From Bradyrhizobium oligotrophicum S58 (lineage in GTDB: Bacteria > Pseudomonadota > Alphaproteobacteria > Rhizobiales > Xanthobacteraceae): a stretch of DNA of 64,000 nt. The stretch lies in the NCBI RefSeq assembly GCF_000344805.1, contig NC_020453.1, positions 1,364,001 through 1,428,000 of the forward strand, given 5' to 3'. Numbering within the stretch: the stretch's first letter is position 1; the number at the start of each line of letters is the position of its first letter. Shown in pieces: positions 43,898-54,065 of the stretch. The notes under the pieces are model-generated. The model was not told the DNA's origin. It worked only from the letters and a program-made list of their open reading frames with translations, and made no database searches. The translations under genes and the position numbers were made by a program.

Positions 43898-44155
43898 TCA
43901 GCTCTTCCGGGCTTCGAGAGCCGCGATCCGCTCCTCAACCTCGCTGACGCGTTCATCGAAATCGCTGGCGGCCGCACGCATCATGACCAGCATGCCTGCG
44001 GAATCGCGCCGCTGCTTGCGAATGAGGTTTTCGACGCCCTCAAACCGCGCGTCGACAGATTGCCTGAACTGTCCCATCTCCGATCGGAACGTAGCAATGC
44101 TCTCCTGAATCTTGATCAGGATCGAATGGACAGCGTCGGTCGGGTTGTCAGCCAT
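43898..44155 (-). CDS. Small hypothetical coiled-coil protein
   Basis: Protein of 85 residues, almost entirely helical with heptad patterns (ILIKIQESIATFRSEMGQFRQSV; FEGVENLIRKQRRDSAGMLVMM; FDERVSEVEERIAALEARKS). It has no signal peptide or membrane segment. No family is recognised. It lies between pgk (46 bases upstream on the same strand) and fba. Its high Glu/Arg content and regular heptads support a real gene. Confidence 0.65.
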   Translation of the reverse strand: MADNPTDAVHSILIKIQESIATFRSEMGQFRQSVDARFEGVENLIRKQRRDSAGMLVMMRAAASDFDERVSEVEERIAALEARKS

Positions 44156-44201
44156 AAATGGAACATAACAGAAACATCCATGGCCGACAAGCGCCGAAAC
44201 A

Positions 44202-45392
44202 TCAGACCTTCAGCACCTCGACACCCGGCAGCGGCTTGCCTTCCATCCATTCCAGGAAAGCGCCGCCGGCGGTCGAGACATAGGTGAAGTCCGTGGCCAC
44301 GCCGGCCTGGTTGAGCGCTGCCACCGTGTCGCCGCCGCCGGCCACCGAGATCAGCTTCTTGGCCTTGGTGCGTTCGGCCGCGTGCTTGGCCGCGACCATG
44401 GTGCCGCGGTCGAACGGAGCCAGCTCGAAGGCGCCGACCGGGCCGTTCCAGACCAGCGTCGCGGCGTCGTCGATTGCGGCATGGATGCGCGCGGTCGATT
44501 GCGGGCCGACGTCGAGGATCATGCTGTCAGGTGGAATGGCGTCGAGCCCATAGGCGAACGACGGCGAATTGGCTGCGAAGTGATAGGACACGGTGGCATC
44601 GACGGGGAGGATGATGGCGCAGTTCGAGGCTTCCGCCTTCTCCATGATCCGCAGCGCCGTGGTGGCGAGGTCCTTCTCCGCCAGGGACTTGCCGATCTGC
44701 ACGCCCTGCGCATGCAAAAAGGTGTTGGCCATGCCGCCGCCGATCACCAGTGCATCGACCTTGGTGACGAGGTTTTCGAGCAGATCGATCTTGGTCGAGA
44801 CCTTGGCGCCGCCGACGATCGCGATCACCGGCTTGGCCGGCTTTCCGAGCGCCTTGTCGAGCGCGTCGAGCTCGGCCTGCATGGTGCGCCCGGCATAGGC
44901 CGGCAGCTTATGGCCGAGCCCCTCGGTCGAGGCATGGGCGCGGTGCGCGGCGGAGAAGGCGTCGTTGACCCAGATGTCACCGAGCTTGGCGAGCTCGGCG
45001 ACGAAGGCCGGATCGTTCTTCTCTTCCTCCTTGTGGAAGCGCGTATTCTCCAGGCACAGCACGTCGCCATCCTTCATTGCGGCGATGGCGGTGGCGGCGG
45101 GCTCACCGATGCAGTCATCGGCGAAGGCGACCGGGCGCTTGATCACTTGCGACAGCGCGGCCGCGACCGGCTTCAGCGACTCCTTCGGATCGCGGCCCTT
45201 CGGCCGGCCGAAATGGGCGAGCAGAATGACCTTGCCGCCTTTGCTGGCGATTTCATTGATAGTCGGCGCGACGCGCTCCAGGCGCGTGGCATCGCTGACG
45301 TGACCGTTGTCCATGGGGACGTTGAGGTCGACGCGCAGCAGCACGCGTTTGCCCTTGGGATCGACGTCGTCGAGGGTGCGGAATTGTTTCAT
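44202..45392 (-). CDS. pgk: Phosphoglycerate kinase
   Basis: PGK, 396 residues, transfers phosphate between 1,3-bisphosphoglycerate and ADP. The signature [19 protein letters not shown] is near residues 17-35, [10 protein letters not shown] follows, and the nucleotide-binding C-lobe has [23 protein letters not shown] and [14 protein letters not shown]. The ATG at 45392 is preferred; a GTG three codons upstream is also possible. It sits in the usual Rhizobiales order gap-pgk-fba. Confidence 0.96.
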   Translation of the reverse strand: MKQFRTLDDVDPKGKRVLLRVDLNVPMDNGHVSDATRLERVAPTINEIASKGGKVILLAHFGRPKGRDPKESLKPVAAALSQVIKRPVAFADDCIGEPAATAIAAMKDGDVLCLENTRFHKEEEKNDPAFVAELAKLGDIWVNDAFSAAHRAHASTEGLGHKLPAYAGRTMQAELDALDKALGKPAKPVIAIVGGAKVSTKIDLLENLVTKVDALVIGGGMANTFLHAQGVQIGKSLAEKDLATTALRIMEKAEASNCAIILPVDATVSYHFAANSPSFAYGLDAIPPDSMILDVGPQSTARIHAAIDDAATLVWNGPVGAFELAPFDRGTMVAAKHAAERTKAKKLISVAGGGDTVAALNQAGVATDFTYVSTAGGAFLEWMEGKPLPGVEVLKV

Positions 45393-45419
45393 TGAAGCCA
45401 CCGTAAAACGAGGGACTAA

Positions 45420-45563
45420 TCAGTGGTGATTATATCCGTCGGTGTTTTCCGGCGGATCGCCTTCCTGCTTCTTGGTCACCTTCATGCCCTGGCGGAAGCC
45501 GTACACGATCAGGCTGATCAGCACGATTGCGCCGGGGATTCCGAGCCAGTTGGGAAGGGGCAT
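45420..45563 (-). CDS. 47-residue single-pass membrane protein between gap and pgk
   Basis: A short frame starting ATG at 45563, with the strong ribosome binding site GAGGAAG a few bases before it. It encodes MPLPNWLGIPGAIVLISLIV, a helix of about 16 hydrophobic residues, then YGFRQGMKV, a basic KKQ segment and an acidic/polar tail ending GYNHH. The topology suggests N-out, C-in. No family name is known to me. It lies 28 bases before pgk on the same strand, so it is probably co-transcribed. Codon use (third-position G/C) is like that of its neighbours, and the signal is too clean for chance. Confidence 0.65.
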   Translation of the reverse strand: MPLPNWLGIPGAIVLISLIVYGFRQGMKVTKKQEGDPPENTDGYNHH

Positions 45564-45578
45564 GTCGCTTCCTCAGCC

Positions 45579-45680
45579 GTCATTCCGGGGCGGTGCGAAG
45601 CATCGAACGACGGTGCGCAATTGCGCACCGGAGAATCTCGAGATTCCGGGTTTGCCTTTGCGAGGCGCCCCCGGAATGAC
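45579..45680. repeat. Inverted intergenic repeat, family D, with two nested perfect palindromes
   Basis: Ends GTCATTCCGGGG and CCCCGGAATGAC are perfect inverted repeats. Inside lie CGGTGCGCAATTGCGCACCG (45611-45630) and GAATCTCGAGATTC (45633-45646), both perfect palindromes. It separates gap from the small membrane gene and could act as a processing or attenuation point. Confidence 0.8.
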
Positions 45681-45690
45681 TGGGAGGTAG

Positions 45691-46698
45691 TTACAGCAGC
45701 TTGCCGATCGCGACGGCCGTGTCGGCCATGCGGTTTGAGAAGCCCCACTCGTTGTCGTACCAGGACATCACGCGCACGAGGTTGCCGTTCATGACCTTGG
45801 TCTGGTCCATGTGGAACGTCGAGGAGTGCGGATCGTGGTTGAAGTCGATCGAGACGTTCGGCGCATTGGTGTAGCCGAGCACGCCCTTGAGCTCCTGCTC
45901 GGCGGCGCGCTTCATCGCCTCGTTGATCTCCTTCGGATCGGTGTTGCGTTTGGCGACGATCTTGAGGTCGATGCACGACACGTTCGGCGTCGGCACGCGG
46001 ATCGCGACGCCGTCGAGCTTGCCCTTCAGCTCGGGCAGCACCAGACCGATCGCCTTGGCGGCACCGGTCGAGGTCGGGATCATCGACATCGCCGCCGCGC
46101 GGCCGCGGTAGAGATCCTTGTGCATCGTGTCCAGCGTTGGCTGGTCGCCGGTGTAGGCGTGGATCGTGGTCATGAAGCCGGTCTCGATGCCGACCGTGTC
46201 GTTCAGCACCTTGGCGACCGGCGCCAGGCAGTTGGTCGTGCAGGAGCCGTTGGAGACGACCAGGTGATCCCTGGTCAGCGAGGTGTGGTTGACGCCGTAG
46301 ACGATGGTCGCGTCGGCGCCGTCGGCCGGCGCGGACACCAGCACGCGCTTGGCGCCGGCGGTCAGATGCGCGGAGGCTTTGTCCTTGGAGGTGAAGATGC
46401 CGGTGCATTCCAGCGCGATGTCGACGCCGAGATCCTTCCAGGGCAGCTTCGACGGATCGCGCTCGGCGGTGACCTTGATCTTGCCGTGGCCGATGTCGAT
46501 GCTGTCGCCGTCGACGGTCACGGTGTGGGGAAAGCGGCCATGGACGCTGTCGAAGCGCAGCAGATGGGCATTGGTCTCGACCGGACCGAGATCGTTGATG
46601 CCGACCACCTCGATGTCCTTGCGACCCGATTCCGCGATCGCGCGCAGAACATTGCGGCCGATGCGGCCAAACCCGTTGATCCCGACCCGGACTGCCAT
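45691..46698 (-). CDS. gap: Glyceraldehyde-3-phosphate dehydrogenase
   Basis: GAPDH, 335 residues, oxidises glyceraldehyde-3-phosphate with NAD(P) and phosphate. The N-terminus [20 protein letters not shown], the catalytic [12 protein letters not shown] with the active-site Cys, and the C-terminal [13 protein letters not shown] are all canonical. The ATG at 46698 follows AAGGAGACGAAG, a strong ribosome binding site; the longer frame to 46713 is not needed. It is followed on the same strand by the family D repeat, the 47-residue membrane protein and pgk. Confidence 0.97.
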   Translation of the reverse strand: MAVRVGINGFGRIGRNVLRAIAESGRKDIEVVGINDLGPVETNAHLLRFDSVHGRFPHTVTVDGDSIDIGHGKIKVTAERDPSKLPWKDLGVDIALECTGIFTSKDKASAHLTAGAKRVLVSAPADGADATIVYGVNHTSLTRDHLVVSNGSCTTNCLAPVAKVLNDTVGIETGFMTTIHAYTGDQPTLDTMHKDLYRGRAAAMSMIPTSTGAAKAIGLVLPELKGKLDGVAIRVPTPNVSCIDLKIVAKRNTDPKEINEAMKRAAEQELKGVLGYTNAPNVSIDFNHDPHSSTFHMDQTKVMNGNLVRVMSWYDNEWGFSNRMADTAVAIGKLL

Positions 46699-46841
46699 CT
46701 TCGTCTCCTTCAATGACGTTTCTCGTCCCCGTCGGCGGCCTTCCTAGAGGGCGCCACGAGGGTTTTGGAACTATGCCACCCGGTTCTGCCGGGCGAGAGC
46801 GGACGATATGGACCTTTTGGTAGACCTTTTTCCTGTCGATC

Positions 46842-48719
46842 TCAACCGTCTGGTGGCGATCCTGATCCAGAAGGCCTCGCTGCCGCGATCAGCGCCAGCA
46901 GCTCATCGCCGTAATGTTCGAGCTTCTTGTCGCCAATCCCTGGTATGCCACGGAGCTGTCCTGACGTAGTCGGACGCGCGGCCGCGATGCCGTCGATGGT
47001 GGCGTCGTGCAGCACCACATAAGCGGGCACGCCGCGCTTGCGCGCGATCTCCGCGCGCCACGCGCGCAGGCTGGCGAGCAGGGTGGCGTCATCAGCCGGG
47101 CCCGGCCGCGGTACCAGCTCGCCGCGCCGCGACTTGCTGCGGATGGCTCGCGCGGCGTGCGCCGTCTCCTCGCGCAGCATGACCGGGGTCTCGCCCTTCA
47201 GGACGCCGCGCGACGTTTCGGTGAACTTCAGCGCGCCATAGGCCTCGCTGTCGGGAGCAAGATGGCCCATCGCCACCAGCTGGCGCAGCGCCGCGCGCCA
47301 CTGCTTCTCATTGAGCTCACGCCCGATACCGAACACTGACAATTGATCATGTCCGAACTGCTTAACGCGCTCGGTCGCGCGTCCCACCAGCACGTCGATC
47401 AGGTGCATGGCGCCGAACCGCTGCCCGGTGCGATAGGCGCAGGACAACAGCTTCTGCGCGATCACCTTGCCGTCGCGCATCTTCGGCGGTGACACGCAGT
47501 TGTCGCAATTGCCGCAATTGTCGCCCGCTGGACTCTCGCCGAAATAGCTCAAGAGCAGTTTGCGCCGGCAGCCGGCGGTCTCGGCCAGCGCCACCAGCGC
47601 GTCGAGCTTGCGGATCGACACCCGCTTGAACGCCTCCGCGCCGGTGGACTCGTCGATCATGCGGCGTTGCTGCACGATGTCCGACAGGCCATAGGCCATC
47701 CAGGCGGTCGAGGGCTTGCCGTCGCGCCCCGCGCGCCCGGTCTCCTGGTAGTAGGCCTCAATGCTCTTCGGCAGATCGAGATGGGCGACGAAGCGCACGT
47801 CCGGCTTGTCGATGCCCATGCCGAACGCGACCGTGGCTACGACTACCACGCCGTCCTCGTTGATGAAGCGGTCCTGGTTCCGGGCGCGAACGCCTGCGTC
47901 GAGCCCGGCGTGATAGGGGATCGCGGTGATGCCGGCCTCGGTCAGCGCGGCCGCGGTGTCCTCGACCTTGGCGCGCGACAGGCAGTAGACGACCCCGGCA
48001 TCGCCCGGGTGGCGCTCCTTGATGAAGGCCTTGAGCTGGGCCGGTCCGTTGTTCTTGTCGACGATCTCGTAGCGGATGTTGGGACGATCGAAGCTCGCCA
48101 CGAATTGCGGCGCATCAGTGAGGCTGAGCCGCTCGGCGATTTCCTTGCGGGTCAGTTCGTCGGCGGTCGCGGTCAGCGCGATACGCGGCACGTCGGGAAA
48201 GCGCTCGGCAATGACGGAGAGGCCGATATATTCAGGGCGGAAGTCGTGCCCCCATTGCGACACGCAATGCGCCTCGTCGATCGCAAACAGTGCGATATCA
48301 GCGCGCTCCAGCAGCGACAGGCAGCGCGGCGTCACCAGCCGCTCGGGCGCGACATAGAGCAAATCGAGATCGCCTGATATCAGCCGCCGCTCGACCTCGT
48401 CGGCTTCCTCGCGCGACAGCGTCGAGTTCAGGACTGCGGCGTTGACGCCGGCCTCGAGCAGGCCCGCGACCTGGTCGCGCATCAGCGCGATCAGCGGCGA
48501 CACCACGATGCCGCAGCCTCTGCGCAGCAAGGCCGGCAATTGATAGCACAGCGACTTGCCGCCGCCGGTCGGCATCAGCACCAGGCAATTGCCGCCCTCG
48601 GCGACATGCCGGACCACCTTCTCCTGCGCGCCACGAAAGCCGGGCAGACCGAACACCGAATGCAGCACGGCCAGCGCGCGATCGGCCCTATCGGTCGGGG
48701 CGTTGGGAGTTGAGGGCAT
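46842..48719 (-). CDS. recQ: ATP-dependent DNA helicase RecQ
   Basis: Helicase of 625 residues, 3' to 5', acting in recombination and fork repair. Walker A is [16 protein letters not shown], the DEAH box is [20 protein letters not shown], and motif VI is [12 protein letters not shown]. The RQC zinc cysteines are CRR...CGNCDNC, and an HRDC domain occupies about the last 80 residues ([30 protein letters not shown]). It interrupts the tkt-gap pair of the metabolic block without any evident functional link. Confidence 0.95.
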   Translation of the reverse strand: MPSTPNAPTDRADRALAVLHSVFGLPGFRGAQEKVVRHVAEGGNCLVLMPTGGGKSLCYQLPALLRRGCGIVVSPLIALMRDQVAGLLEAGVNAAVLNSTLSREEADEVERRLISGDLDLLYVAPERLVTPRCLSLLERADIALFAIDEAHCVSQWGHDFRPEYIGLSVIAERFPDVPRIALTATADELTRKEIAERLSLTDAPQFVASFDRPNIRYEIVDKNNGPAQLKAFIKERHPGDAGVVYCLSRAKVEDTAAALTEAGITAIPYHAGLDAGVRARNQDRFINEDGVVVVATVAFGMGIDKPDVRFVAHLDLPKSIEAYYQETGRAGRDGKPSTAWMAYGLSDIVQQRRMIDESTGAEAFKRVSIRKLDALVALAETAGCRRKLLLSYFGESPAGDNCGNCDNCVSPPKMRDGKVIAQKLLSCAYRTGQRFGAMHLIDVLVGRATERVKQFGHDQLSVFGIGRELNEKQWRAALRQLVAMGHLAPDSEAYGALKFTETSRGVLKGETPVMLREETAHAARAIRSKSRRGELVPRPGPADDATLLASLRAWRAEIARKRGVPAYVVLHDATIDGIAAARPTTSGQLRGIPGIGDKKLEHYGDELLALIAAARPSGSGSPPDG

Positions 48720-48819
48720 GGGTGTGCGGGAGCTTCCGAAAGGTCAGGCGAACGAGCGCATCAACAATCTGCGCCTGTTCTCGTATTGTCCTCTTTTTGG
48801 CGCGTCATAGTCAATGCCG

Positions 48820-48929
48820 CCCCTCACCCTGAGGAGCCCGCCGGAGGCGGGCGTCTCGAAGGGGGAAGGCCCGAACCCTGGCCTCATGGTTCGAGACGGC
48901 GCTTCGCGCCTCCTCACCATGAGGGTGAG
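48820..48929. repeat. Inverted intergenic repeat, family E
   Basis: CCCTCACCCTGAGGAG at the left and CTCCTCACCATGAGGGTGAG at the right flank two inner hairpins: CCCGCC-GGA-GGCGGG and GGCGC-TTC-GCGCC. TCTCGAA and TTCGAGA form a further inverted pair. The type is one I recall as frequent in Bradyrhizobium and Rhodopseudomonas genomes. It lies between tkt and recQ. Confidence 0.75.
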
Positions 48930-48967
48930 ATCCGAGACTGGCGATGTGGCCGCTGACCGCAGGACGA

Positions 48968-50953
48968 TCAGCCCAGCCGCTTGACGGCCGCGTCCACCGC
49001 GGCCTCGGCGGTGATGCCGAAATGCTTGTACAGCTCCTTGGCCGGGCCGCTCTCGCCGAACGAATGCATGCCGACGAAGATGCCGTCCTGGCCGATCACG
49101 GCGTCCCAGCCCCAGCGCACCGCGGCCTCGATGGCGATCTTGACCGGCGCGTTGCCGATGATCTTGGCCTTGGTCTCGGCCGGCTGCTCCAGCAGCAGCT
49201 CCAGCGACGGCACCGAGACGACGCGCGCGGCAATGCCGCGCTCGGCGAGCTGCTTCTGCGCGGCCACCGCGATCTCGACCTCGGAGCCGGTGGCGAACAG
49301 CGACACCTTGGCCTCGCCCTGCGCTGCGACCAGCTCATAGCCGCCATGGCTGCAGGGATTGTCGGCGGGCGCGTTGGTGCGCAGTTGCGGCAGGTTCTGC
49401 CGCGTCAGCGCCAGCACGGTCGGGCCGTTGGTGCGGTTGAGCGCCAGCTCCCAGCATTCGGCGGTCTCGACCGCGTCGCACGGCCGGAACACGCGCATGT
49501 TCGGGATCGCGCGCAGCGCGGCGAGATGTTCGACCGGCTGATGCGTCGGGCCGTCCTCGCCGAGGCCGATGGAGTCGTGTGTCAGCACGTAGACGACGCC
49601 GGCGCCCATCAGCGCCGACAGGCGCATGGCGCCGCGGGCATAGTCGGAGAACACCAGGAAGGTGGCGCCGTTCGGTGCGAAGCCGCCATGCAGGAAGATG
49701 CCGTTCATCGCCGCCGCCATGCCGTGCTCGCGGATGCCGTAATGGATGAAGCGGCCCTTCGGCGTCTTGGCCGAGAACGAAGTGGCCGACTTCGCCTTGT
49801 TGTTGTTGGAGCCGGTGAGGTCGGCGGAGCCTGCGACGAACTCGAACGGCATCGCCGCGGCAATCACCTCGATCGCGGCCTCCGACGATTTGCGGGTGGC
49901 GACGTTGAGCGGGCTCTCCAGCAGCGCCTTCTTGTGGTCCTTCAGTGCCTTTGCCAGCGCCGGCGGGCGCTCGTGGCGCAGCCGGCGCTCGAAATCCGCA
50001 CGCTTGCGCGGGCCCATCTCGCCGAGCCGCGTCTCCCATTCGGTCCGCGCCGGGGCGCCGCGGCGGCCGGCCTCGCGCCAGGCTGCGAGCACGTCGTCGG
50101 GCACCGAGAAGGCTTCCTGCGAAATGCCGAGCTTCTCCTTGGCGCCCTTCAATTCCTCGGCCCCGAGCGCCTCGCCATGCACCTTCGAGGTGCCGGCCTT
50201 GGTCGGCGCACCATAGCCGATCGTGGTCTTGCAGGCGATCAGGCTCGGCTTGGAGGATTTCTGCGCTCGGGTGATCGCCGCCGCAATCGCCTCGGGGTCA
50301 TGGCCGTCGATCAGCTCGGCCGCCCAGCCGCACGCCTTGAAGCGCTTCACCTGGTCGACCGAATCGGCGATCGACAGCGGGCCGTCGATCGAGATGCCGT
50401 TGTCGTCCCACAGCACGATCAGCTTGTTGAGCTTCCAGTGCCCGGCCATCGCGATCGCTTCCTGGGAGATGCCCTCCATCAGGTCGCCGTCCGAGGCCAG
50501 CACGTAGGTGTGATGATCGACGGTCTTCTTGCCGTATTCGGCCTGCAGCATCTTTTCGGCGAGCGCCATGCCAACCGCGGTCGAGATGCCCTGGCCGAGC
50601 GGGCCGGTCGTGGTCTCGATTCCCTTGGTACGGAAATTTTCCGGATGCCCCGGGGTCAGCGAATCGACCTGGCGGAAGCGCTTGATCTGGTCGAGCGTCA
50701 TCACCTCGTTGCCGGTCAGATACAGCAGCGCGTAGAGCAGCATCGAGCCGTGTCCCGCCGACAGCACGAAGCGGTCGCGGTCCGGCCAGGCGGGCGCTGC
50801 AGCATCATATTTCAGGAAGCGGGTGAACAGCACGGTGGCGACGTCGGCGGCGCCCATCGGCAGGCCGGGATGGCCCGATTTGGCCTTCTCGACGGCATCC
50901 ATTGCGAGCGCGCGGATGGCATTGGCCATGCGGGAATGATCGACCTGCGTCAT
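48968..50953 (-). CDS. tkt: Transketolase
   Basis: Thiamine-diphosphate enzyme of 661 residues that moves two-carbon units between sugar phosphates in the pentose phosphate and Calvin pathways. The N-terminal [48 protein letters not shown] and the ThDP motif [13 protein letters not shown]...DDNGISIDG are clear. The pyrimidine domain has [18 protein letters not shown] and [19 protein letters not shown]. The start ATG at 50953 ([19 protein letters not shown]) fits the family; frames upstream are not conserved. It heads the leftward metabolic block and diverges from DUF4164-zapA over 269 bases. Confidence 0.96.
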   Translation of the reverse strand: MTQVDHSRMANAIRALAMDAVEKAKSGHPGLPMGAADVATVLFTRFLKYDAAAPAWPDRDRFVLSAGHGSMLLYALLYLTGNEVMTLDQIKRFRQVDSLTPGHPENFRTKGIETTTGPLGQGISTAVGMALAEKMLQAEYGKKTVDHHTYVLASDGDLMEGISQEAIAMAGHWKLNKLIVLWDDNGISIDGPLSIADSVDQVKRFKACGWAAELIDGHDPEAIAAAITRAQKSSKPSLIACKTTIGYGAPTKAGTSKVHGEALGAEELKGAKEKLGISQEAFSVPDDVLAAWREAGRRGAPARTEWETRLGEMGPRKRADFERRLRHERPPALAKALKDHKKALLESPLNVATRKSSEAAIEVIAAAMPFEFVAGSADLTGSNNNKAKSATSFSAKTPKGRFIHYGIREHGMAAAMNGIFLHGGFAPNGATFLVFSDYARGAMRLSALMGAGVVYVLTHDSIGLGEDGPTHQPVEHLAALRAIPNMRVFRPCDAVETAECWELALNRTNGPTVLALTRQNLPQLRTNAPADNPCSHGGYELVAAQGEAKVSLFATGSEVEIAVAAQKQLAERGIAARVVSVPSLELLLEQPAETKAKIIGNAPVKIAIEAAVRWGWDAVIGQDGIFVGMHSFGESGPAKELYKHFGITAEAAVDAAVKRLG

Positions 50954-51222
50954 GCTGGAATCCGTCCAAACGTGAAATGCTGATGACAGGGGAGCCGCCG
51001 GTATTGCTGGCGGGCCGGGATTTTGCGGGCTGATTAGCACCTCGGTTCCGGGAATCAAAGGCAATGCAACGCCCTTTGCGTCCCAAAAGTTGCTTAGTAG
51101 TGCATAGTTTCGGCCGAGCGTTGCGCTTGGCTCGCCCAGCACGTAAGATTTTGCCTGTAAACGCTTGCCGGACAGCGGCTTTTGTCGCTATCCCCGCGGT
51201 CCAAAGGCCTCGCATCCGTGCC

Positions 51223-51585
51223 ATGAACGATCACCCTGCCAATCTTGCCGGCCAGGTGGAACCCGGCGCCGCCGATCTGGAGGCGGCGACGCGGCGACTC
51301 ATGACGGCATTGGACGCGCTGGAGAGCGCCGTCGAACGGCGGCGCGAGGCCGATCGCGACGAGGACGAGCTGGCGACGCGCATCCAGGCGCTCGGTGCCG
51401 ACCGTTCGCGGCTCGCCGACGAGCTCGACGGCTCGCTGATGAAATCGCGCCGGCTCGAGCGCACCAATCGCGAGATCGCCGAACGCCTGGACAGCGCGAT
51501 CGGCACCATCCGCGCGGTGCTCAATGGCGGCGACGCGCCAGCCGATGCGCATGGCGATGAGCAAGACGACGAGGATGACGAATGA
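51223..51585 (+). CDS. DUF4164 family coiled-coil protein
   Basis: Protein of 120 residues, helical, with heptads between about 25 and 95 (LMTALDALESAVERRREADRDEDELATRI; RLADELDGSLMKSRRLERTNREIAERLD) and an acidic C-terminus (DEQDDEDDE). It matches DUF4164, which in alphaproteobacteria is encoded just before zapA and may act with it in division. Its stop codon overlaps the zapA ATG by four bases (ATGA). The ATG at 51223 is preferred; upstream codons would encode an unconserved basic stretch. Confidence 0.85.
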   Translation: MNDHPANLAGQVEPGAADLEAATRRLMTALDALESAVERRREADRDEDELATRIQALGADRSRLADELDGSLMKSRRLERTNREIAERLDSAIGTIRAVLNGGDAPADAHGDEQDDEDDE

Positions 51586-51965
51586 GCCACATCAACGTCA
51601 CCATCAACGGCCGCCAATATCGCATGGCGTGCGAGGAAGGGCAGGAGCTTCGGCTGCTGAAGCTCGCCGAGAGCCTGGAGACGCGCATCACCAATCTGCG
51701 CGGCAAGTTCGGCGAGATCGGCGACGCAAGGCTCACCGTGATGGCCGCGCTCACCGTCTGTGACGAACTGATCGACGCCAATCAGCGCGTCCAGGCGCTG
51801 GAGCAGGAGCTCGAAGGCCTGCGCAACGTGCGCAACCAGTCCACCGACCGCGCCCGCGCCACGCAGGTCGCGGTCGCCAAAGCCCTCAACGCCGCCGCCG
51901 AACGCATCGAGCGCACGACGCAGGTGCTGAACCGCACGATCGGTGGTGGCGTCGCGATCGGGTGA
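51582..51965 (+). CDS. zapA: Cell division protein ZapA
   Basis: ZapA, 127 residues, binds FtsZ filaments and bundles them at the division site. The N-terminal domain has VTINGRQYRMACEEGQELRLLKLAESLETRI, the typical globular head, followed by MAALTVCDELIDANQRVQALEQELEGLR, the coiled-coil dimerisation helix. It is translationally coupled to DUF4164. In most proteobacteria the 6S RNA gene and a 5-formyl-THF cyclo-ligase gene follow directly; here they are about 9 kb downstream. Confidence 0.94.
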   Translation: MSHINVTINGRQYRMACEEGQELRLLKLAESLETRITNLRGKFGEIGDARLTVMAALTVCDELIDANQRVQALEQELEGLRNVRNQSTDRARATQVAVAKALNAAAERIERTTQVLNRTIGGGVAIG

Positions 51966-52017
51966 GGGCGTGACGCGTACTAATAGGTGCCAGGTCCGAT
52001 AGCCTTGTTAGTTGCGC

Positions 52018-52093
52018 CGTCATTGCGAGCGCAGCGAAGCAATCCAGACTTACTTCTGTCACTCTGGATTGCTTCGCTGCGCTCGCAATGACG
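52018..52093. repeat. Perfect 31-bp inverted repeat after zapA (family F)
   Basis: The left arm (52018-52048, beginning CGTCATTGCGAGCGCAGCG) and right arm (52063-52093) are perfect reverse complements around a 14-base loop. I recognise the word GCGAGCGCAGCGAAGCAATC as a common Rhizobiales intergenic repeat. It lies 52 bases after zapA and, with family G just after it, fills the 320-base gap. Confidence 0.85.
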
Positions 52094-52114
52094 AATCGGC
52101 ATCGCACGACCTGC

Positions 52115-52276
52115 CGTAGGGTGGGCAAAGGCGCGCTCGCGATGCTGCTGCGTCATATGCCGATGTCTCGCGCGACGTGCCCACCGCTCTCACGCGTGGT
52201 GCCAATGGTGGGCACGGCGCGCCGAGCAATGGTGCAAGCCGCACCAGCGCCTGCGCGCGCCTTTGCCCACCCTACG
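52115..52276. repeat. Inverted intergenic repeat, family G
   Basis: The ends CGTAGGGTGGGCAAAGGCGCG and CGCGCCTTTGCCCACCCTACG are perfect reverse complements of 21 bases. Inside, GTGCCCACC and GGTGGGCAC form a second inverted pair around CACGCGTG. It lies immediately before the end of the SnoaL-like gene. Confidence 0.85.
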
Positions 52277-52285
52277 CGTTCTCGC

Positions 52286-52693
52286 TCACAGCTGCGCCTC
52301 GATCGCGGCCTTGTCGATCACCGACCATACCTCTGCAATCCTGCCGTCGCGGAATTCGTAGAACACGTTCTCGGTGAAGGCGACGCGCCGGCCATTGATG
52401 GCGAGCCCGAGAAACGTACCCCTGGGGCGACAGTCGAATTCCAGCCGGCTCGCGACGTAGGGCGGGTCTGACAGCAGCAGGCGGATGTCGAAGCAAAGAT
52501 CGGGAATGTCGGCGAAGTTGCCCACCAGCATGTCGCGATAGCCGGAGAGCCCGAACCGTCGGCCGTTGTGGACGACATGCTCGTGCACGAAATTGCCGAG
52601 CCGCGGCCAGTCCTGCGCATTCAGGCAGGCGATGTAGGCGCGATAGATCTCGGCGAGTTCGGGTGCGGTCATGGGCGGTCGTTGTTCGAACAT
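52286..52693 (-). CDS. SnoaL-like ester cyclase family protein
   Basis: Protein of 135 residues with an NTF2-like fold. The SnoaL/ester-cyclase pattern is visible: LAEIYRAYIACLNAQDWPRLGNFVHEHVVHNG, GLSGYRDML, DIRLLLSDPPYVASRLEFD, TENVFYEFRDGRIAEVWSVIDKAAIE. Members include polyketide cyclases and many uncharacterised small enzymes. No partner gene is near. The ATG at 52693 gives the standard start; upstream frame lacks likeness. Confidence 0.83.
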   Translation of the reverse strand: MFEQRPPMTAPELAEIYRAYIACLNAQDWPRLGNFVHEHVVHNGRRFGLSGYRDMLVGNFADIPDLCFDIRLLLSDPPYVASRLEFDCRPRGTFLGLAINGRRVAFTENVFYEFRDGRIAEVWSVIDKAAIEAQL

Positions 52694-52910
52694 GGTGACC
52701 CGTACAACCGATGGCCGCGCACGATGGTTCCGAGCACATGCTCCACGGCGGCGATAGGTAAGCGTTGGCACGGCGCCCAGCGCAAATAATGAACGTGGAA
52801 ATGGCGCCACGCACGGCTTTGCCCGCAATGATAGGCAGCTTGTACGACTTGAAGTCGAACGCACTCTCATCTTAAAATTGTCGCCAGTGCACAAAGGGCG
52901 TTAGCATCAG

Positions 52911-53627
52911 ATGGCATGCCGCGGCTTGATCCTGTTGTCGCTGGTGCTGGTGCTGGTGCTGGCGCTTGCGACCGGGCGGGTCTCCGCACAGGGCGACGCC
53001 GGTACGGTGCCCTCGGTCTCGACCTGCATGAAAATCGGAGACGACTGGGCGGCAGACCGGGAAGCGGCCTGTCTGCGCGAGCTTCGCGACCGCGTCAGTC
53101 GCAAGGGGGAGCTGCTGACGATCCGGCTCGACAGCGGCAAGATAAAGACATACCAGAACGACCAGAAGGCGTGCCAAAATGACGACGCGCAGCATTGCGT
53201 CCATTTTGCCCTGATCAGCTATCATCCCGAGACGCGTGTCTACGCGATCGGGATCTCTTATTACGAAGGCAGGAGCGTGGAGCTGCTCAGCGCTCGCACC
53301 GGTGCAACCCTGAAGCTCAGCGGGGTGCCACACTTCACGCCGGATGGATCCCGCTTCGTCGCCATCGACAACGACTACGCCTATGGCGGCGAACACGATC
53401 TCGCGATCGGCTCTGCCGCGAATGGCGAGCTGTCACTGCAATGGCAATCTGCCCCGGCAAATCAGCCGCGCGAGTGGCGATTCGAGCACTGGGTCGACAA
53501 CGACCACGTCGCGCTGCAGGTGTTTCCCGCCGATAGCGGGCAGAAGTGCCCCGTCGACGATTGCAACGCGTTCCTGGTCCGCTTCGGCCAAGGGTGGACC
53601 GTTCGGCCGTCGCCGCTGCCGTGGTAG
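52911..53627 (+). CDS. Hypothetical secreted protein
   Basis: Protein of 238 residues with a signal peptide (a long Leu/Val run, cleavage near VSAQ at about residue 27). The mature part has four Cys at CMKIGDDWAADREAACLRE and CQNDDAQHC, spaced so that two disulfides could form, and two more at CPVDDC near the end. Segments such as YAIGISYYEGRSVELLS and FTPDGSRFVAIDNDYAYG resemble beta-propeller-like strands. No family is recognised. It is probably periplasmic. Confidence 0.7.
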   Translation: MACRGLILLSLVLVLVLALATGRVSAQGDAGTVPSVSTCMKIGDDWAADREAACLRELRDRVSRKGELLTIRLDSGKIKTYQNDQKACQNDDAQHCVHFALISYHPETRVYAIGISYYEGRSVELLSARTGATLKLSGVPHFTPDGSRFVAIDNDYAYGGEHDLAIGSAANGELSLQWQSAPANQPREWRFEHWVDNDHVALQVFPADSGQKCPVDDCNAFLVRFGQGWTVRPSPLPW

Positions 53628-53640
53628 CGAGGCCATCCCT

Positions 53641-53847
53641 CTACCAGATCCCCGAGAACAGGATATCCAGCGCCATCTCCGGCCAAAGCGCGGCCAGCGC
53701 GCCGAGGCACAGGCCGACGAAGCCGAGCACGAATGCGCCAGCGGTGCCGTAGCGGTTGAAGCCGTAGCTCACGCCGACGGCCGTGCCCAGGATGAGCATG
53801 AAACCGGCCCAGATGACCTGAATCACGATCTTGATCGTTTTCAGCAT
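53641..53847 (-). CDS. Small hypothetical membrane protein
   Basis: Protein of 68 residues with two hydrophobic segments (IVIQVIWAGFMLILGTAVGVSYG and GAFVLGFVGLCLGALAALW), a short basic N-terminus and a Trp C-terminus. No family is recognised. Convergent with the preceding secreted-protein gene, 13 bases away. The composition supports a real membrane protein. Confidence 0.6.
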   Translation of the reverse strand: MLKTIKIVIQVIWAGFMLILGTAVGVSYGFNRYGTAGAFVLGFVGLCLGALAALWPEMALDILFSGIW

Positions 53848-54065
53848 GCGGTCTCGACGCGTCCTGATGCCTGGCGCTGACGTTGCCTCTCATCCATCCG
53901 TCGTCGGGCGGTCTCATTGTGCAGCAGCGAAGTCCATCACATGATCGCGATGCGATCGTGTTGCGAGCGCTTGTCGTTCTCCATGGGCTGCCTTACTCCT
54001 GCCAGAAGCGGACTTGTCGACTCTCGCGAGACAAGCGGGATCGTCCGCGCATCAGGGAGGTGCAC

